From positions 341,585 through 405,584 of the forward strand of contig NZ_QKZV01000001.1 of NCBI RefSeq assembly GCF_003254115.1: 64,000 nt of DNA, given 5' to 3'. Numbering within the stretch: position 1 is the stretch's first letter; each line of letters opens with the position of its first letter. A model generated the notes under the pieces. The model made no database searches, was not told the DNA's origin, and worked only from the letters and a program-made list of their open reading frames with translations. The translations under genes were made by a program, and so were the position numbers. The stretch is from Hydrotalea sandarakina (GTDB lineage: Bacteria > Bacteroidota > Bacteroidia > Chitinophagales > Chitinophagaceae). Below are positions 54,113 to 63,426 of this stretch, one piece after another.

Positions 54113-54922
54113 TTATACCCGTCTAATACACTCATTGGTTTTGTGGCTGGAAGATTTTAATATTTGATGATATGCACCATCCCAAAGTGCCAAGCGTTTT
54201 TTTAGGGCTTCAACCGTTGCCTCTTCAGCTTCTTTCCAAATTTGTTGGTCGTTACCACAAAGATGTGCGGTCATTTGTAATGCCAGCTGACTGTGATGGT
54301 CGCCATCCACTTCAATATGTCGATCTAAATAATATTTAAAAATGGAAATGCTTTCAGGAAAGTTTTTATGGATATCGTTTACCATGGATAAAAACATTCC
54401 GGGAATCAAATCTTCTCGCCCAAATGTGAAAACGGCAGATTGTAAAAATGCTTTTTCAGTTCCAATAATTTTGAAAGTATAATCGACAAACTCATAAGCT
54501 TCTTTGGGGGTATTGGATGCAGTAAGTGCTGCTTTGAGGTTGCCATCCTTCTGCAAAAGGTTAATAAAACCTTCAATTTGTGAAGTATCTGCCCCGCATT
54601 GTTTCATAGCATCAATATATAATTCGAAATGGCTTTTTCGGTTACCGAAACTATCAATGTCTGATTCTTCACCCACCACTATTTCATTAATTAGGTATCG
54701 CGTATCGGCCAAACCTTTTGGGAACCATGGAACCGATGTGCAAGTTAATTTGTTTTGTAGTGCTTTTAATAAAGACATAAAATCCCAAACAGCATATACA
54801 TGGTATTGCATAAATACTTTGAGGTCATCTATATTTTTAATGGCTGCATAAACTTTATGATGCATAATTTCCTGCCTCAATGGTTCAATGGTGTGTTTAA
54901 TTTTTTCTATTTGTTCCGTCAT
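54113..54922 (-). CDS. DUF3050 family protein (haem-oxygenase-like fold likely)
   Basis: A 269-residue helical cytoplasmic protein of the DUF3050 family. Conserved potential metal ligands are visible: His41 in MQYHVYAVWDFM, Glu80, Glu85 and Glu86 in LINEIVVGEESD, His98, and the cluster RHIEVDGDHH (201-210). Spacing of these His/Glu/Asp residues along long helices resembles iron-dependent haem-oxygenase-like proteins, which is inference. FGREDLIPGMFLSMV is a strongly conserved family piece. It stands alone between convergent and divergent neighbours. The substrate is unknown. Confidence 0.8.
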   Translation of the reverse strand: MTEQIEKIKHTIEPLRQEIMHHKVYAAIKNIDDLKVFMQYHVYAVWDFMSLLKALQNKLTCTSVPWFPKGLADTRYLINEIVVGEESDIDSFGNRKSHFELYIDAMKQCGADTSQIEGFINLLQKDGNLKAALTASNTPKEAYEFVDYTFKIIGTEKAFLQSAVFTFGREDLIPGMFLSMVNDIHKNFPESISIFKYYLDRHIEVDGDHHSQLALQMTAHLCGNDQQIWKEAEEATVEALKKRLALWDGAYHQILKSSSHKTNECIRRV

Positions 54923-55056
54923 CTTTAATTTGTTAATTGGCTTCGAAATTAAATCGATTAAAGAAGATTTCCTTGGTTTGTTTTTATTGTAGGCTCAACC
55001 ATTTTAGTTGATTAAACAGTCTATTGTATTAGTATGCAAATAAATTTGTAAAAATG

Positions 55057-55089
55057 AAAATCCCACAAAGACATGCCTTTGTGGGATTT
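55057..55089 (-). terminator. Terminator of the TPR gene
   Basis: AAATCCCACAAAG and CTTTGTGGGATTT pair perfectly with a 6-nt loop; the reverse strand continues TTCATTTTT. It lies 36 bp after the stop. Confidence 0.87.
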
Positions 55090-55125
55090 ATTATCGTAAA
55101 ATGTAAATGTTATTTGCTACAAATA

Positions 55126-56505
55126 TTAATGTCCGCTAGCAGAAATTAACTGGTCATAGAATTTCACTTTTGCATCATAGGCATCGTACAAAGTTGGATT
55201 AGTAGTTTTTACTTTATCGCGTTTGTAACTATACATATTATACAAAATATCTAAACATTTGTTATATACATTTTTTTCAGCTTGCGACTTGTCCTTTACA
55301 GCATTAAGTGCTCTGTAAGCATTTTCCAACCATAAAATGGTACTATCGGCTAAAGCAGCTGCTGGTTTTTCTAAATCAGCATTAGCTTTTTTCAAAGCAT
55401 CAACTTGTGGTTTAATCTGAGCATCGTAGGCTGCTTTCTTTTTGGGGTCTTTAATATCAGCTTTCGCGGCATTTAATTTTTGTAATGAACGAATATTATC
55501 GCGCATTTTATCATCAATGTTATTAAATTCCAAGTTGTATAAAACACCGGCATTGTATGCAGCTATACCATTCGTAGTATCTTTAGTATAAGCTCGCTCA
55601 AATGCGGTTCTTGCTTTATTTTTATAGTACACTTCTTCAGTACTATCCATTTTATCTCTATCCTCTTTTGGAATATTAGCAAACATTTCTCCAAATTGAA
55701 GATATTTAGCGGCTGTTAAAGTGCCTGCTGCATCTTCTTTATCAAACAGTTCAGCTTTTTCTTTCAGCGTATAATTTTTATTTAAATAATCTGCTTCATA
55801 ATCATCCCATTCGCCATTGGGATAATATTTTTTTGCCAAAGACAACCATTTATCAAAAGCTGTTTTATCCTTGTTGTCGCTGGCACTTACTAATAAAAAT
55901 TTATAAATATCTTCATATTCTTTGCCATTAACACCACTATCGGCTAAGCGGCTGTAGTACTGGTAAGCTTTGTCTAATTTTTTGTCATTTTGATTGGCAT
56001 ATGCTGCGTATAAAATGGAAGTTGTATCAAAGGTCATTTTAGAGGTGCTCCATTTATTTTCAAAAATTACATCACTATACTTTACTGCGTAGCCAAAGTA
56101 AAACGCAGCAGAATCCCATTTTTTCGAGTTAAATTCCTTTACGCCTTGGCCAAAAGATGTTACATATAAATTAAAAGGAATGTCCTGTCCACCATTTTCT
56201 TTTAAAATTTTATAATCAGGATCCATTTCCTGGTATTTTTTAAAAGCTTCAGCAGCGGTAACTTCAGTATTGGGGTATTTTTCACGGGTTTTATCATCTT
56301 TATACAATGCTGCATAAACTTTTGCTTTCCAGTACCAACCTTCTGCCTTTGCCTGTGCTTTAGGTTCTTGCATTAATTTATCTATTTCTGTTTTAGCGTT
56401 TTCCAGCTGATTTAAAAGTAAAGCAGTTTGTACCTTTTTAAAATCCTGCGCTTTCAAGGCCGATAAACCAAAACAAAGAAAGGCAAACAATAAAAGTTTT
56501 TTCAT
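55126..56505 (-). CDS. Secreted tetratricopeptide-repeat protein
   Basis: A 459-residue protein with a signal peptide (about 1-19, ending LKAQ) and several degenerate TPR helices: AKAEGWYWKAKVYAALYKDD, AAFYFGYAVKYSDV, AYQYYSRLADSGVNG and GIAAYNAGVLYNLEF. A Lys/Ala/Asp-rich helical part near 345-390 could form a coiled coil. It lies 40 bp after gyrA on the same strand and may be read from the same promoter, although no functional link is known. Periplasmic scaffold function is likely but not proven. Confidence 0.85.
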   Translation of the reverse strand: MKKLLLFAFLCFGLSALKAQDFKKVQTALLLNQLENAKTEIDKLMQEPKAQAKAEGWYWKAKVYAALYKDDKTREKYPNTEVTAAEAFKKYQEMDPDYKILKENGGQDIPFNLYVTSFGQGVKEFNSKKWDSAAFYFGYAVKYSDVIFENKWSTSKMTFDTTSILYAAYANQNDKKLDKAYQYYSRLADSGVNGKEYEDIYKFLLVSASDNKDKTAFDKWLSLAKKYYPNGEWDDYEADYLNKNYTLKEKAELFDKEDAAGTLTAAKYLQFGEMFANIPKEDRDKMDSTEEVYYKNKARTAFERAYTKDTTNGIAAYNAGVLYNLEFNNIDDKMRDNIRSLQKLNAAKADIKDPKKKAAYDAQIKPQVDALKKANADLEKPAAALADSTILWLENAYRALNAVKDKSQAEKNVYNKCLDILYNMYSYKRDKVKTTNPTLYDAYDAKVKFYDQLISASGH

Positions 56506-56545
56506 GAGTGTAAGTTTAAGTTATCTAAAATGGTTATGTATTTAC

Positions 56546-59227
56546 TTAGTTTTCAGGACTTGGATTTGTAGGTTCTTCAGATGGGTTGTTCGTGCTGTCA
56601 ATATTACTTTCGTTGGTTTCACCATTCTCCGCATCGGTTGTATTTTCCTCTGTTTCAGAAACCTGTTCTTGAATGGTAGATATGGCAGCAATGGCATCAT
56701 CAGCATCTAACCTTATCAAAATTACGCCTTGAGTAGCTCTTCCCGATTCTTTAATATTAGCAATTGGGGTACGTAAAGTTATGCCCGATTTGCAAGTAAT
56801 AATTAAATCTTCGGTATCATCTACGGCAGTTATTCCCACTAAATTACCGGTTTTTTCGGTTATATTAATGGTCTTTACCCCTTTTCCACCACGGTTGGTA
56901 ATTCTATAAACGTCTTCACCATCGGCATCAACTAATGGTGTTCTTTTGCCAAATCCTTTTTCACTAATTACTAATATGGTTTTATTTCTATCTTCTTTAT
57001 CTACACATACCATGCCAACTACTTCATCATTGGCTTCATCTACTTCAATACCTTGTACACCAATGGCACCCCGTCCGGTAGGACGAACTTTTTCTTCAGG
57101 AAAACGAATTGCTCTACCGGATTTAACTGCTAACATTATTTCATGGTTACCATTGGTCATTTTAGCTTCTAAAAGTTCATCACCTTCAATGATGGTAATA
57201 GCATTGACACCTGAAGCTCTCGGACGACTAAAATCCTCTAAATATGTTTTCTTAATGATGCCTTTCTTTGTACACAAAACAATGTATTTATCGGCAATAG
57301 AGGCTTTGTCTTCTAAATTGTTTACATTTAAAATGGCTTTTACTTTATCATCAGGCGGAATTTGTATAAGGTTTTGAATGGCACGACCTTTACTTTGTTT
57401 ATCGCCTTCAGGTATTTCATAAACTTTCAACCAAAAACAACGACCTTTTTCAGTAAAGATGAGCATGGTATCGTGTGTTGAAGCCACAAATAAATGTTCA
57501 ACATAATCTTCTTCTCTGGTTTTTGTACCAATGGCTCCTCGCCCACCTCTTTTTTGCTGACGGTACTCCGTTGCCGTAGTTCGTTTTATATAGCCTAAGT
57601 GTGAAATGGTAATAACTACATCTTCTTCTTTAATGAAGTCGAGCATATTCATTTCTTCGGCTAAATATTGAATTTCTGAACGGCGTTGGTCGCCAAACTT
57701 TTCTTTTATTTCAATTAGTTCTTTAGCAATTAAATCGTAACGTAATTGTTCACTTGCCAATAATTCTTTTAAATGACGGATTTCATGAATTAAACTGTCA
57801 AATTCTTCCACAATTTTATTGCGTTCCATTCCGGTTAAACGTTGTAAACGTAACTCCAGAATTGCTTTAGCTTGTAACTCGGATAAGCCAACGGCTTGCT
57901 GATATAATTCTACTGAAACATCCGTAAACAGTTCTTGCGATAAATACCATTTTTCCTCGGCACTTTTTTGCATTAAAGCAATTTTTGCTTCATCGGGTGT
58001 TTGGCTGGCACGGATTAATGCTATTACTTCATCTAAGTGGTCTAATGCTTTCAGGTAACCTTCTAAAATATGCGCTCTTTCTTCTGCTTTACGTAATTCA
58101 AATTTTGCTCTGCGGGTTACTACCTCCATTCTAAACTGAATAAATTCAGCAATCAGCTCTTTTAAATTCAGTGTTTTAGGTCTTCCGTTTGAAATAGCAA
58201 CATTGTTAATACCATAACTGGTTTGCAGCTCTGTGTATTTATATAATTGATTGATGATAACGTTGGCAACAGCATCACGTTTTAAATCAATTACAATTCT
58301 AGTACCTTCCCTGCTATTGCTTTCGTTATTTACATGGGCAATGCCTTCAATGGTTTTATCATTTACCAACTGCCCTATTCTATCTGTTAATGCATCAAGT
58401 CCAACCTGGTAAGGTGCTTCCGTTATAATGATCTGTTCTCTGCCACTGGGTTTGGTTTCAATATGGCATTTGCCGCGTATCACTACTCTTCCCCTTCCGG
58501 TTAAAAAAGCTTGTTTAACGCCATCCATGCCATATATAATTCCACCGGTTGGAAAATCAGGTGCTTTAATGTGTTGCATTAGTTCATCAATGGTAATAGC
58601 TTGATTTTGAATGTACGCAACACATCCATCAATTACTTCACTTAAGTTATGGGGCATCATATTGGTTGCCATACCAACGGCTATACCACTGCTACCATTG
58701 ATTAACAACTGTGGAATGCGTGTAGGAAGTACAGTAGGTTCTTGCAATGAATCATCAAAATTCAATTGAAAATCTACTGTTTCTTTTTCAATATCTTCCA
58801 ACATGGCTTCCGCAAAGCGATGTAATCGAACCTCTGTATAACGCATGGCTGCCGGCGGGTCGCCATCCTGATTACCAAAGTTTCCCTGACTATCAACCAT
58901 TACATAGCGCATTGTCCATTCCTGGGCCATACGCACCAAAGTGTCATAAATAGAAGCATCGCCATGCGGGTGGTATTTACCCATTACCTCACCCACAATA
59001 CGGGCTGATTTTTTATAGGGTTTATTACTATTGTTTCCTAATTCATGCATGGCGTACAAAACCCTTCTATGTACAGGTTTAAATCCATCCCTAACATCGG
59101 GTAAAGCCCTGCCAACAATTACCGACATTGAATAATCAATGTAGGCAGTTTTCATTTGTTCTTCGATATTTACCTGAATAATACGGTCGTTATCGTTTGT
59201 TTTTTCCGGCAATAAATTCTCTTCCAT
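56546..59227 (-). CDS. gyrA: DNA gyrase subunit A
   Basis: An 893-residue type II topoisomerase subunit that cuts and rejoins DNA to introduce negative supercoils with GyrB. The breakage domain has catalytic Tyr130 in AAMRYTEVRL. The C-terminal pinwheel carries the GyrA box QKRGGRG, which marks gyrase rather than topoisomerase IV. An acidic Glu/Asn/Ser-rich tail of about 45 residues ends the protein. The quinolone region reads HPHGDASIYD: the residue at E. coli position 83 is Ala91, and Asp95 is kept. An inverted repeat overlaps the probable promoter. Confidence 0.98.
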   Translation of the reverse strand: MEENLLPEKTNDNDRIIQVNIEEQMKTAYIDYSMSVIVGRALPDVRDGFKPVHRRVLYAMHELGNNSNKPYKKSARIVGEVMGKYHPHGDASIYDTLVRMAQEWTMRYVMVDSQGNFGNQDGDPPAAMRYTEVRLHRFAEAMLEDIEKETVDFQLNFDDSLQEPTVLPTRIPQLLINGSSGIAVGMATNMMPHNLSEVIDGCVAYIQNQAITIDELMQHIKAPDFPTGGIIYGMDGVKQAFLTGRGRVVIRGKCHIETKPSGREQIIITEAPYQVGLDALTDRIGQLVNDKTIEGIAHVNNESNSREGTRIVIDLKRDAVANVIINQLYKYTELQTSYGINNVAISNGRPKTLNLKELIAEFIQFRMEVVTRRAKFELRKAEERAHILEGYLKALDHLDEVIALIRASQTPDEAKIALMQKSAEEKWYLSQELFTDVSVELYQQAVGLSELQAKAILELRLQRLTGMERNKIVEEFDSLIHEIRHLKELLASEQLRYDLIAKELIEIKEKFGDQRRSEIQYLAEEMNMLDFIKEEDVVITISHLGYIKRTTATEYRQQKRGGRGAIGTKTREEDYVEHLFVASTHDTMLIFTEKGRCFWLKVYEIPEGDKQSKGRAIQNLIQIPPDDKVKAILNVNNLEDKASIADKYIVLCTKKGIIKKTYLEDFSRPRASGVNAITIIEGDELLEAKMTNGNHEIMLAVKSGRAIRFPEEKVRPTGRGAIGVQGIEVDEANDEVVGMVCVDKEDRNKTILVISEKGFGKRTPLVDADGEDVYRITNRGGKGVKTINITEKTGNLVGITAVDDTEDLIITCKSGITLRTPIANIKESGRATQGVILIRLDADDAIAAISTIQEQVSETEENTTDAENGETNESNIDSTNNPSEEPTNPSPEN

Positions 59228-59263
59228 GAATAATGTGTAGTACTAATCAATAAAAAATATTCC

Positions 59264-59286
59264 TAAACACCGAAAATAGGTGTTTA
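59264..59286. promoter_or_regulatory. Inverted repeat over the gyrA promoter
   Basis: TAAACACC and GGTGTTTA form a perfect 8-bp inverted repeat with a 7-nt centre, 37 bp upstream of the gyrA ATG. On the reverse strand the centre reads TATTTTC followed by G, resembling a -7 element (TATTTTCG). It may be an operator or a leader hairpin. Confidence 0.45.
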
Positions 59287-59432
59287 AAGGGATGGCGAAG
59301 ATAACTTTTTTGCCGCTAAAATGAGCCATTTTAAGGGCTTTTTTCGTGTATTTATCCACAAAAAAATGCTGCAATGTGCAATAATTTTTAAGCCAAGCTG
59401 AAATGCTTTTCATGCACCTCGTAGTTTGGGTA

Positions 59433-59440
59433 TATCTTTG
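59433..59440 (+). promoter_or_regulatory. -7 promoter element upstream of the saccharopine dehydrogenase-like gene
   Basis: TATCTTTG matches TAnnTTTG, 49 nt before the ATG at 59490. Confidence 0.45.
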
Positions 59441-59489
59441 AATAATATTAAAGAAAAACGATTGACTCACTATTTGATTGGTCTTGTTT

Positions 59490-60806
59490 ATGAAATCAAT
59501 TTTATTATTTGGTGCCGGCAAATCGGCCACTGTTTTAATTGAATATTTAAAGAAAGTTTCTGCACTTAATCACTGGCAGGTTACTGTAGCTGATGCAAAT
59601 TTAACTGTTGCTCAGGAAAAAGTAGGGCAACATGATTGGGTGAAAGCTGTAAGCATTCAAATTGAGTTGGAAGCTCAACGACAACAGTTAATTCAACAAG
59701 CGGATGTGGTAATATCCATGCTGCCACCTGCCTTGCATTTTTTGGTTGCAAAAGATTGTTTGGTATTAAAAAAACATTTACTAACGGCCAGTTATGTTGA
59801 TGATAATATGAAACAAATTGCCGCAGAAATACAACAGCAAGGTTTATTGTTTTTGTGCGAAATGGGCTTAGACCCCGGCATAGACCATATGAGTGCCATG
59901 AAAATGATTGCTGAGATAGAAAAAATTGGTGGAACAATTACTGCATTTTATTCACATTGTGGCGGCTTGGTAGCACCTGAAAGCGATAATAATGCCTGGC
60001 ACTATAAAATAAGTTGGAATCCCAGAAATGTTGTAATGGCAGGTAGTGCAGGTGCTGTTTATAAAGAGAATAATACAACAGTTGAAATTGACTATAAAAA
60101 CATATTTTCTAATTGCACCCCTTTAAAGTCGGCAACAATACCGGGTTTGTGTTACTACCCCAATCGTGACTCACTGCAATACATGCAGCAATATGGTTTA
60201 AGTAATGTAGCAACATTTAAACGTACTACCATTCGATATACAGATTATTGTAATGGATGGCAATGGTTAGTAAAAGCTAACTTAACCAGTGAAGCTTTGC
60301 AATATGATACAGATGGTTTATCGTTTGCAGCATTTTTTGAAACTCATTTTTCTAAAACCAATCAACAACAACTTTATCAGCACATCACTCATTTACCTGA
60401 AATGCAGGCTTTGCTGCAAGACATTGGTTGGTTTGATACAAAAACATTCATCAATAAAGGCGTGTGCAGTGCTGCTGTTGCACTACAGTTTATTTTAGAA
60501 AATAAATGGGCCATGCAACCCAATGATAAGGATATGGTATTGATGATACATGAAATTGAGTATTTATTAAGTGGTAAAAATATGTTGCATAAAGCCGAAT
60601 TAAAAGTTATTGGCGAAAATGCCATGCATACTGCCATGGCCAAAACGGTTGGTTTGCCTTTAGGTATTGCAGCTAGTCTATTACTTAAAGGTGAATTGTT
60701 ATTAACAGGTCTTCACATACCAACCCATCCACATATTTACAATTTAGTTTTACCCTTACTTGAAAAGGAAGGTGTATGTTTTAATACATCTACACAATCG
60801 GTTTAA
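59490..60806 (+). CDS. Saccharopine dehydrogenase-like oxidoreductase
   Basis: A 438-residue protein with an N-terminal Rossmann fold (MKSILLFGAGKSATVLIEYL) and the saccharopine reductase/lysine-ketoglutarate layout. Further motifs are QADVVISMLPPALHFLVAKDC, LTASYVDD, CEMGLDPGIDHMSAMKMI and SHCGGLVAPESDNNAW. Family members act in lysine breakdown or synthesis. ATG at 59490 is used rather than a TTG twelve bases earlier. It ends 5 bp before the MutS-like gene, so the two are probably co-transcribed. No partner lysine-ketoglutarate reductase is seen. Confidence 0.9.
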   Translation: MKSILLFGAGKSATVLIEYLKKVSALNHWQVTVADANLTVAQEKVGQHDWVKAVSIQIELEAQRQQLIQQADVVISMLPPALHFLVAKDCLVLKKHLLTASYVDDNMKQIAAEIQQQGLLFLCEMGLDPGIDHMSAMKMIAEIEKIGGTITAFYSHCGGLVAPESDNNAWHYKISWNPRNVVMAGSAGAVYKENNTTVEIDYKNIFSNCTPLKSATIPGLCYYPNRDSLQYMQQYGLSNVATFKRTTIRYTDYCNGWQWLVKANLTSEALQYDTDGLSFAAFFETHFSKTNQQQLYQHITHLPEMQALLQDIGWFDTKTFINKGVCSAAVALQFILENKWAMQPNDKDMVLMIHEIEYLLSGKNMLHKAELKVIGENAMHTAMAKTVGLPLGIAASLLLKGELLLTGLHIPTHPHIYNLVLPLLEKEGVCFNTSTQSV

Positions 60807-60811
60807 TTTGT

Positions 60812-62605
60812 ATGAATCATTCTACCAAAGCAGTGCTTACTGCATTTTATGAAACACAAATAAAGGCACATAATATTGGTATACAAAAGCTAAAAAAATT
60901 CATTAATTGGCTCGCAATTTTGCGGGCTCTTGTTTTTATAATTGCAGTATTATGTCTCTATCAATATTTCAACAGCCCTAATCATTTGTTTATTTTTCTG
61001 TTCATATTTTTTGTTATAGTATTTTTTGGATTAGTGGCATGGCATATTCAAAAAAAGCAAAAAAAGCAATTACTGGAAAATAAGTTGCGATTAGCCCAAA
61101 ACGAATGGAATATTATTCATGGAAAGGAAAATGAATTTGACGATGGAAGCGAGTTTTTGCAAATGTCGTCGTATGCTGTTGATTTAGATATTTTCGGAAA
61201 AAACTCTTTGTTTCATGCTTTAAACAGAACTGTAACCTTTGCAGGCAAACTTCAATTAGCAAAACGTTTATCAAACACTATTTTAGATAAAAAAACAATT
61301 ATAGCTTATCAGGAAGCAATAAAAACCTATAGCACGCAATATCCTTTTATTGAAAACTGGATAGCCACCGCCTTGTTACATAAAAAAGAACATAACCCAT
61401 CAGATTTACTTTTGAAGCAGTGGATAGTGGACTTTAAAAGAATGAAGCATGTTGAATATTACAATGTTATCCGTTGGGTATTGCCTGCCTATACATTAGC
61501 TGCATTGTACATTGCATTAGATAGCGGTCAATATTTTTTACTTTCTATTGGTATTGTATTAAATTGGATTCATGTAATCCGAGTAAAAAATCAGAATATT
61601 CAAGCTTTCCATTTTCTTAGTAAAAACGAAGATATTATAGCACAATACCATCGGTTAGTAGAAACATTTCAACAGGTGCAACCCGGCAACAGCGATATTT
61701 TACAAGAACTAAAAAATAATTGTAAACAGGCTAATAAAAGTTTTCAAGAACTGGCATACATTACTAACCTAATTCATCAGCAGCACAATTTGTTAGCTTC
61801 TACCCTTTTAAATAGTTTGTTAATGATTGATGTTCACAGTGCATTATCATTAAATAAATGGCACAATAAATATTCATTAAAATTCTCTAAATGGATAGAC
61901 TCAATTGCTGAAATTGATTATTTAAATACAATGGCCATATATGCCCATAACCATAGTGCATTTGTGTATGCACAATTGAGTGAAGATGAACTTTTCATAA
62001 GTGCAAGGAACATGGCACATCCTCTACTTTCCGAAGATACTCGTGTTCCTAACTCATTTGCTTTTAATAACAAGGGAGTTAGAATTATTACGGGTTCAAA
62101 TATGAGTGGAAAGAGCACTTTTTTGCGAACTGTAGGTATAAATGTTTTGTTGGCACAAATGGGTGCACCCGTTTGTGCGGATGAATTTTTATTAAGTCCA
62201 ATGTATATTTTTTCTTGTATTAGAATAACAGATTCATTGCAGGAAAATCATTCTTATTTCATGGCTGAGTTGCAACGATTGTATGATATTAAAACCGCTA
62301 TAAATACTCATTATCCGGCATTGGTTTTAATGGATGAAATTTTAAGAGGCACTAATTCTGCCGATAAGTTTGAAGGCTCTACGCAATTTCTTGAGCAAAT
62401 GATGCAATTACCCTGTATTGTTTTATTTGCAACACACGATTTAAAATTAAGCACTTTAGAAAAGGATTATCCGGAAAGTATTTCAAATTATTGTTTTGAA
62501 AGTACCATTTCAGATACCGACATTCATTTTGATTATATTTTACGTGAAGGAGTTGCACAAAACAAAAATGCCACATTTTTAATGAAAAAAATGGGCATTA
62601 TTTAA
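60812..62605 (+). CDS. Membrane-associated MutS-family ATPase
   Basis: A 597-residue protein with only the core and ATPase domains of MutS; the mismatch-recognition domain is missing. Two N-terminal membrane helices (about 33-50 and 57-78) and a third hydrophobic stretch (about 220-255) suggest membrane attachment, odd for a repair protein. The ATPase is complete: Walker A GSNMSGKST (428-436), a Q-loop-like DSLQENHSYFMAEL and Walker B LVLMDEILRGTNSADKFEGS, then FATHDLKLS. Similar proteins are widespread in Bacteroidota without a known role. It follows the saccharopine dehydrogenase-like gene by 5 bp. Confidence 0.88.
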   Translation: MNHSTKAVLTAFYETQIKAHNIGIQKLKKFINWLAILRALVFIIAVLCLYQYFNSPNHLFIFLFIFFVIVFFGLVAWHIQKKQKKQLLENKLRLAQNEWNIIHGKENEFDDGSEFLQMSSYAVDLDIFGKNSLFHALNRTVTFAGKLQLAKRLSNTILDKKTIIAYQEAIKTYSTQYPFIENWIATALLHKKEHNPSDLLLKQWIVDFKRMKHVEYYNVIRWVLPAYTLAALYIALDSGQYFLLSIGIVLNWIHVIRVKNQNIQAFHFLSKNEDIIAQYHRLVETFQQVQPGNSDILQELKNNCKQANKSFQELAYITNLIHQQHNLLASTLLNSLLMIDVHSALSLNKWHNKYSLKFSKWIDSIAEIDYLNTMAIYAHNHSAFVYAQLSEDELFISARNMAHPLLSEDTRVPNSFAFNNKGVRIITGSNMSGKSTFLRTVGINVLLAQMGAPVCADEFLLSPMYIFSCIRITDSLQENHSYFMAELQRLYDIKTAINTHYPALVLMDEILRGTNSADKFEGSTQFLEQMMQLPCIVLFATHDLKLSTLEKDYPESISNYCFESTISDTDIHFDYILREGVAQNKNATFLMKKMGII

Positions 62606-62623
62606 GTGAATTGAAATTTGAAC

Positions 62624-63397
62624 TTAGCTGAGTTTTCTTACCCAAATGTTTCTAAAACTAATGGGTTTGCTTTTATCTCCATGTGCTTGTAGTTTGATGG
62701 GCTCGGCACCATGTGCTTTATAAAAAGGTTGACCAATATAAAGTGTTTGTCCTTTCAATATGGTATTATTTTGAATAAGTACGCCGTTTTGAAAGGCAGT
62801 AACCCTAGCCGGTGATTTTAAGGTGCCATCATCATTAAAGCGAGGTGCTGTCCAAATAACATCATACGATTGCCATTCACCGGGTTTACGGCAAGCATTC
62901 ACTAATGGAGGAAATTGTTTATAAATACTGCCGGCTTGACCATTTACGTAAGTTGTATTTTTATAATTATCCAATATTTGCAATTCATAGCCTGCATCGC
63001 CCGGTCCGGTAGATGCCAAAAACAAACCGCTATTGCCCCTGGCCTGGCCTTCGCCTTCAATATCGGCAGGTATTCGCCATTCAATATGTAATTGGTAATC
63101 TGTAAACTTTTCTTTTGTTTGAATATTTCCTGCTTTTTTGTTAACGGTCAAAATGCCATTCTTAACATCCCATAGTGCGGGTTGACCGGGATTATTAACA
63201 CTTTCCCAAGCATTTAAATTCTTACCATCGAACAAAATAATTGCATCGGATGGTGGATTAATGAAAGCAGAAATGCCAGGCGTTACAACTGGCGGTACCG
63301 GTGTCCATTGCTCAGTGGCTTCAGGATTATTTTGGGAAAATGCTTCTAAGGATACTGTTAGAACCATTGCGAGTAGTAAAGTTTTTTTGAGTAACAT
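62624..63397 (-). CDS. Secreted DUF1080 (3-keto-disaccharide hydrolase-like) protein
   Basis: A 257-residue secreted protein with a signal peptide (about 1-21, ending EAFSQ) and one jelly-roll DUF1080 domain. Seen are IILFDGKNLNAWESVN, GNIQTKEKFTDYQLHIEWRI, RGNSGLFLASTGPGDAGYEL and the end KPISFRNIWVRKL. Family proteins act on glycans, some on 3-keto sugars, but this one's substrate is unknown. It lies 29 bp after the RNase R gene on the same strand and converges with the MutS-like gene. Confidence 0.9.
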   Translation of the reverse strand: MLLKKTLLLAMVLTVSLEAFSQNNPEATEQWTPVPPVVTPGISAFINPPSDAIILFDGKNLNAWESVNNPGQPALWDVKNGILTVNKKAGNIQTKEKFTDYQLHIEWRIPADIEGEGQARGNSGLFLASTGPGDAGYELQILDNYKNTTYVNGQAGSIYKQFPPLVNACRKPGEWQSYDVIWTAPRFNDDGTLKSPARVTAFQNGVLIQNNTILKGQTLYIGQPFYKAHGAEPIKLQAHGDKSKPISFRNIWVRKLS

Positions 63398-63426
63398 GGT
63401 TGGTTGTTTTAAATGTAGATGAAAAA

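Noticed and set aside
54024-54167. 47-codon plus-strand frame starting in the gap after the TonB-dependent receptor
   Set aside because: It runs into the 3' end of the DUF3050 gene on the other strand, has no terminator or -7 box placed for it, and its peptide shows no recognisable pattern.
59352-59360. Perfect DnaA box (TTATCCACA) upstream of gyrA, hinting at a replication origin
   Set aside because: It is a single 9-mer, which is expected by chance in a 64-kb window; no cluster of boxes, dnaA or AT-rich unwinding element is nearby.
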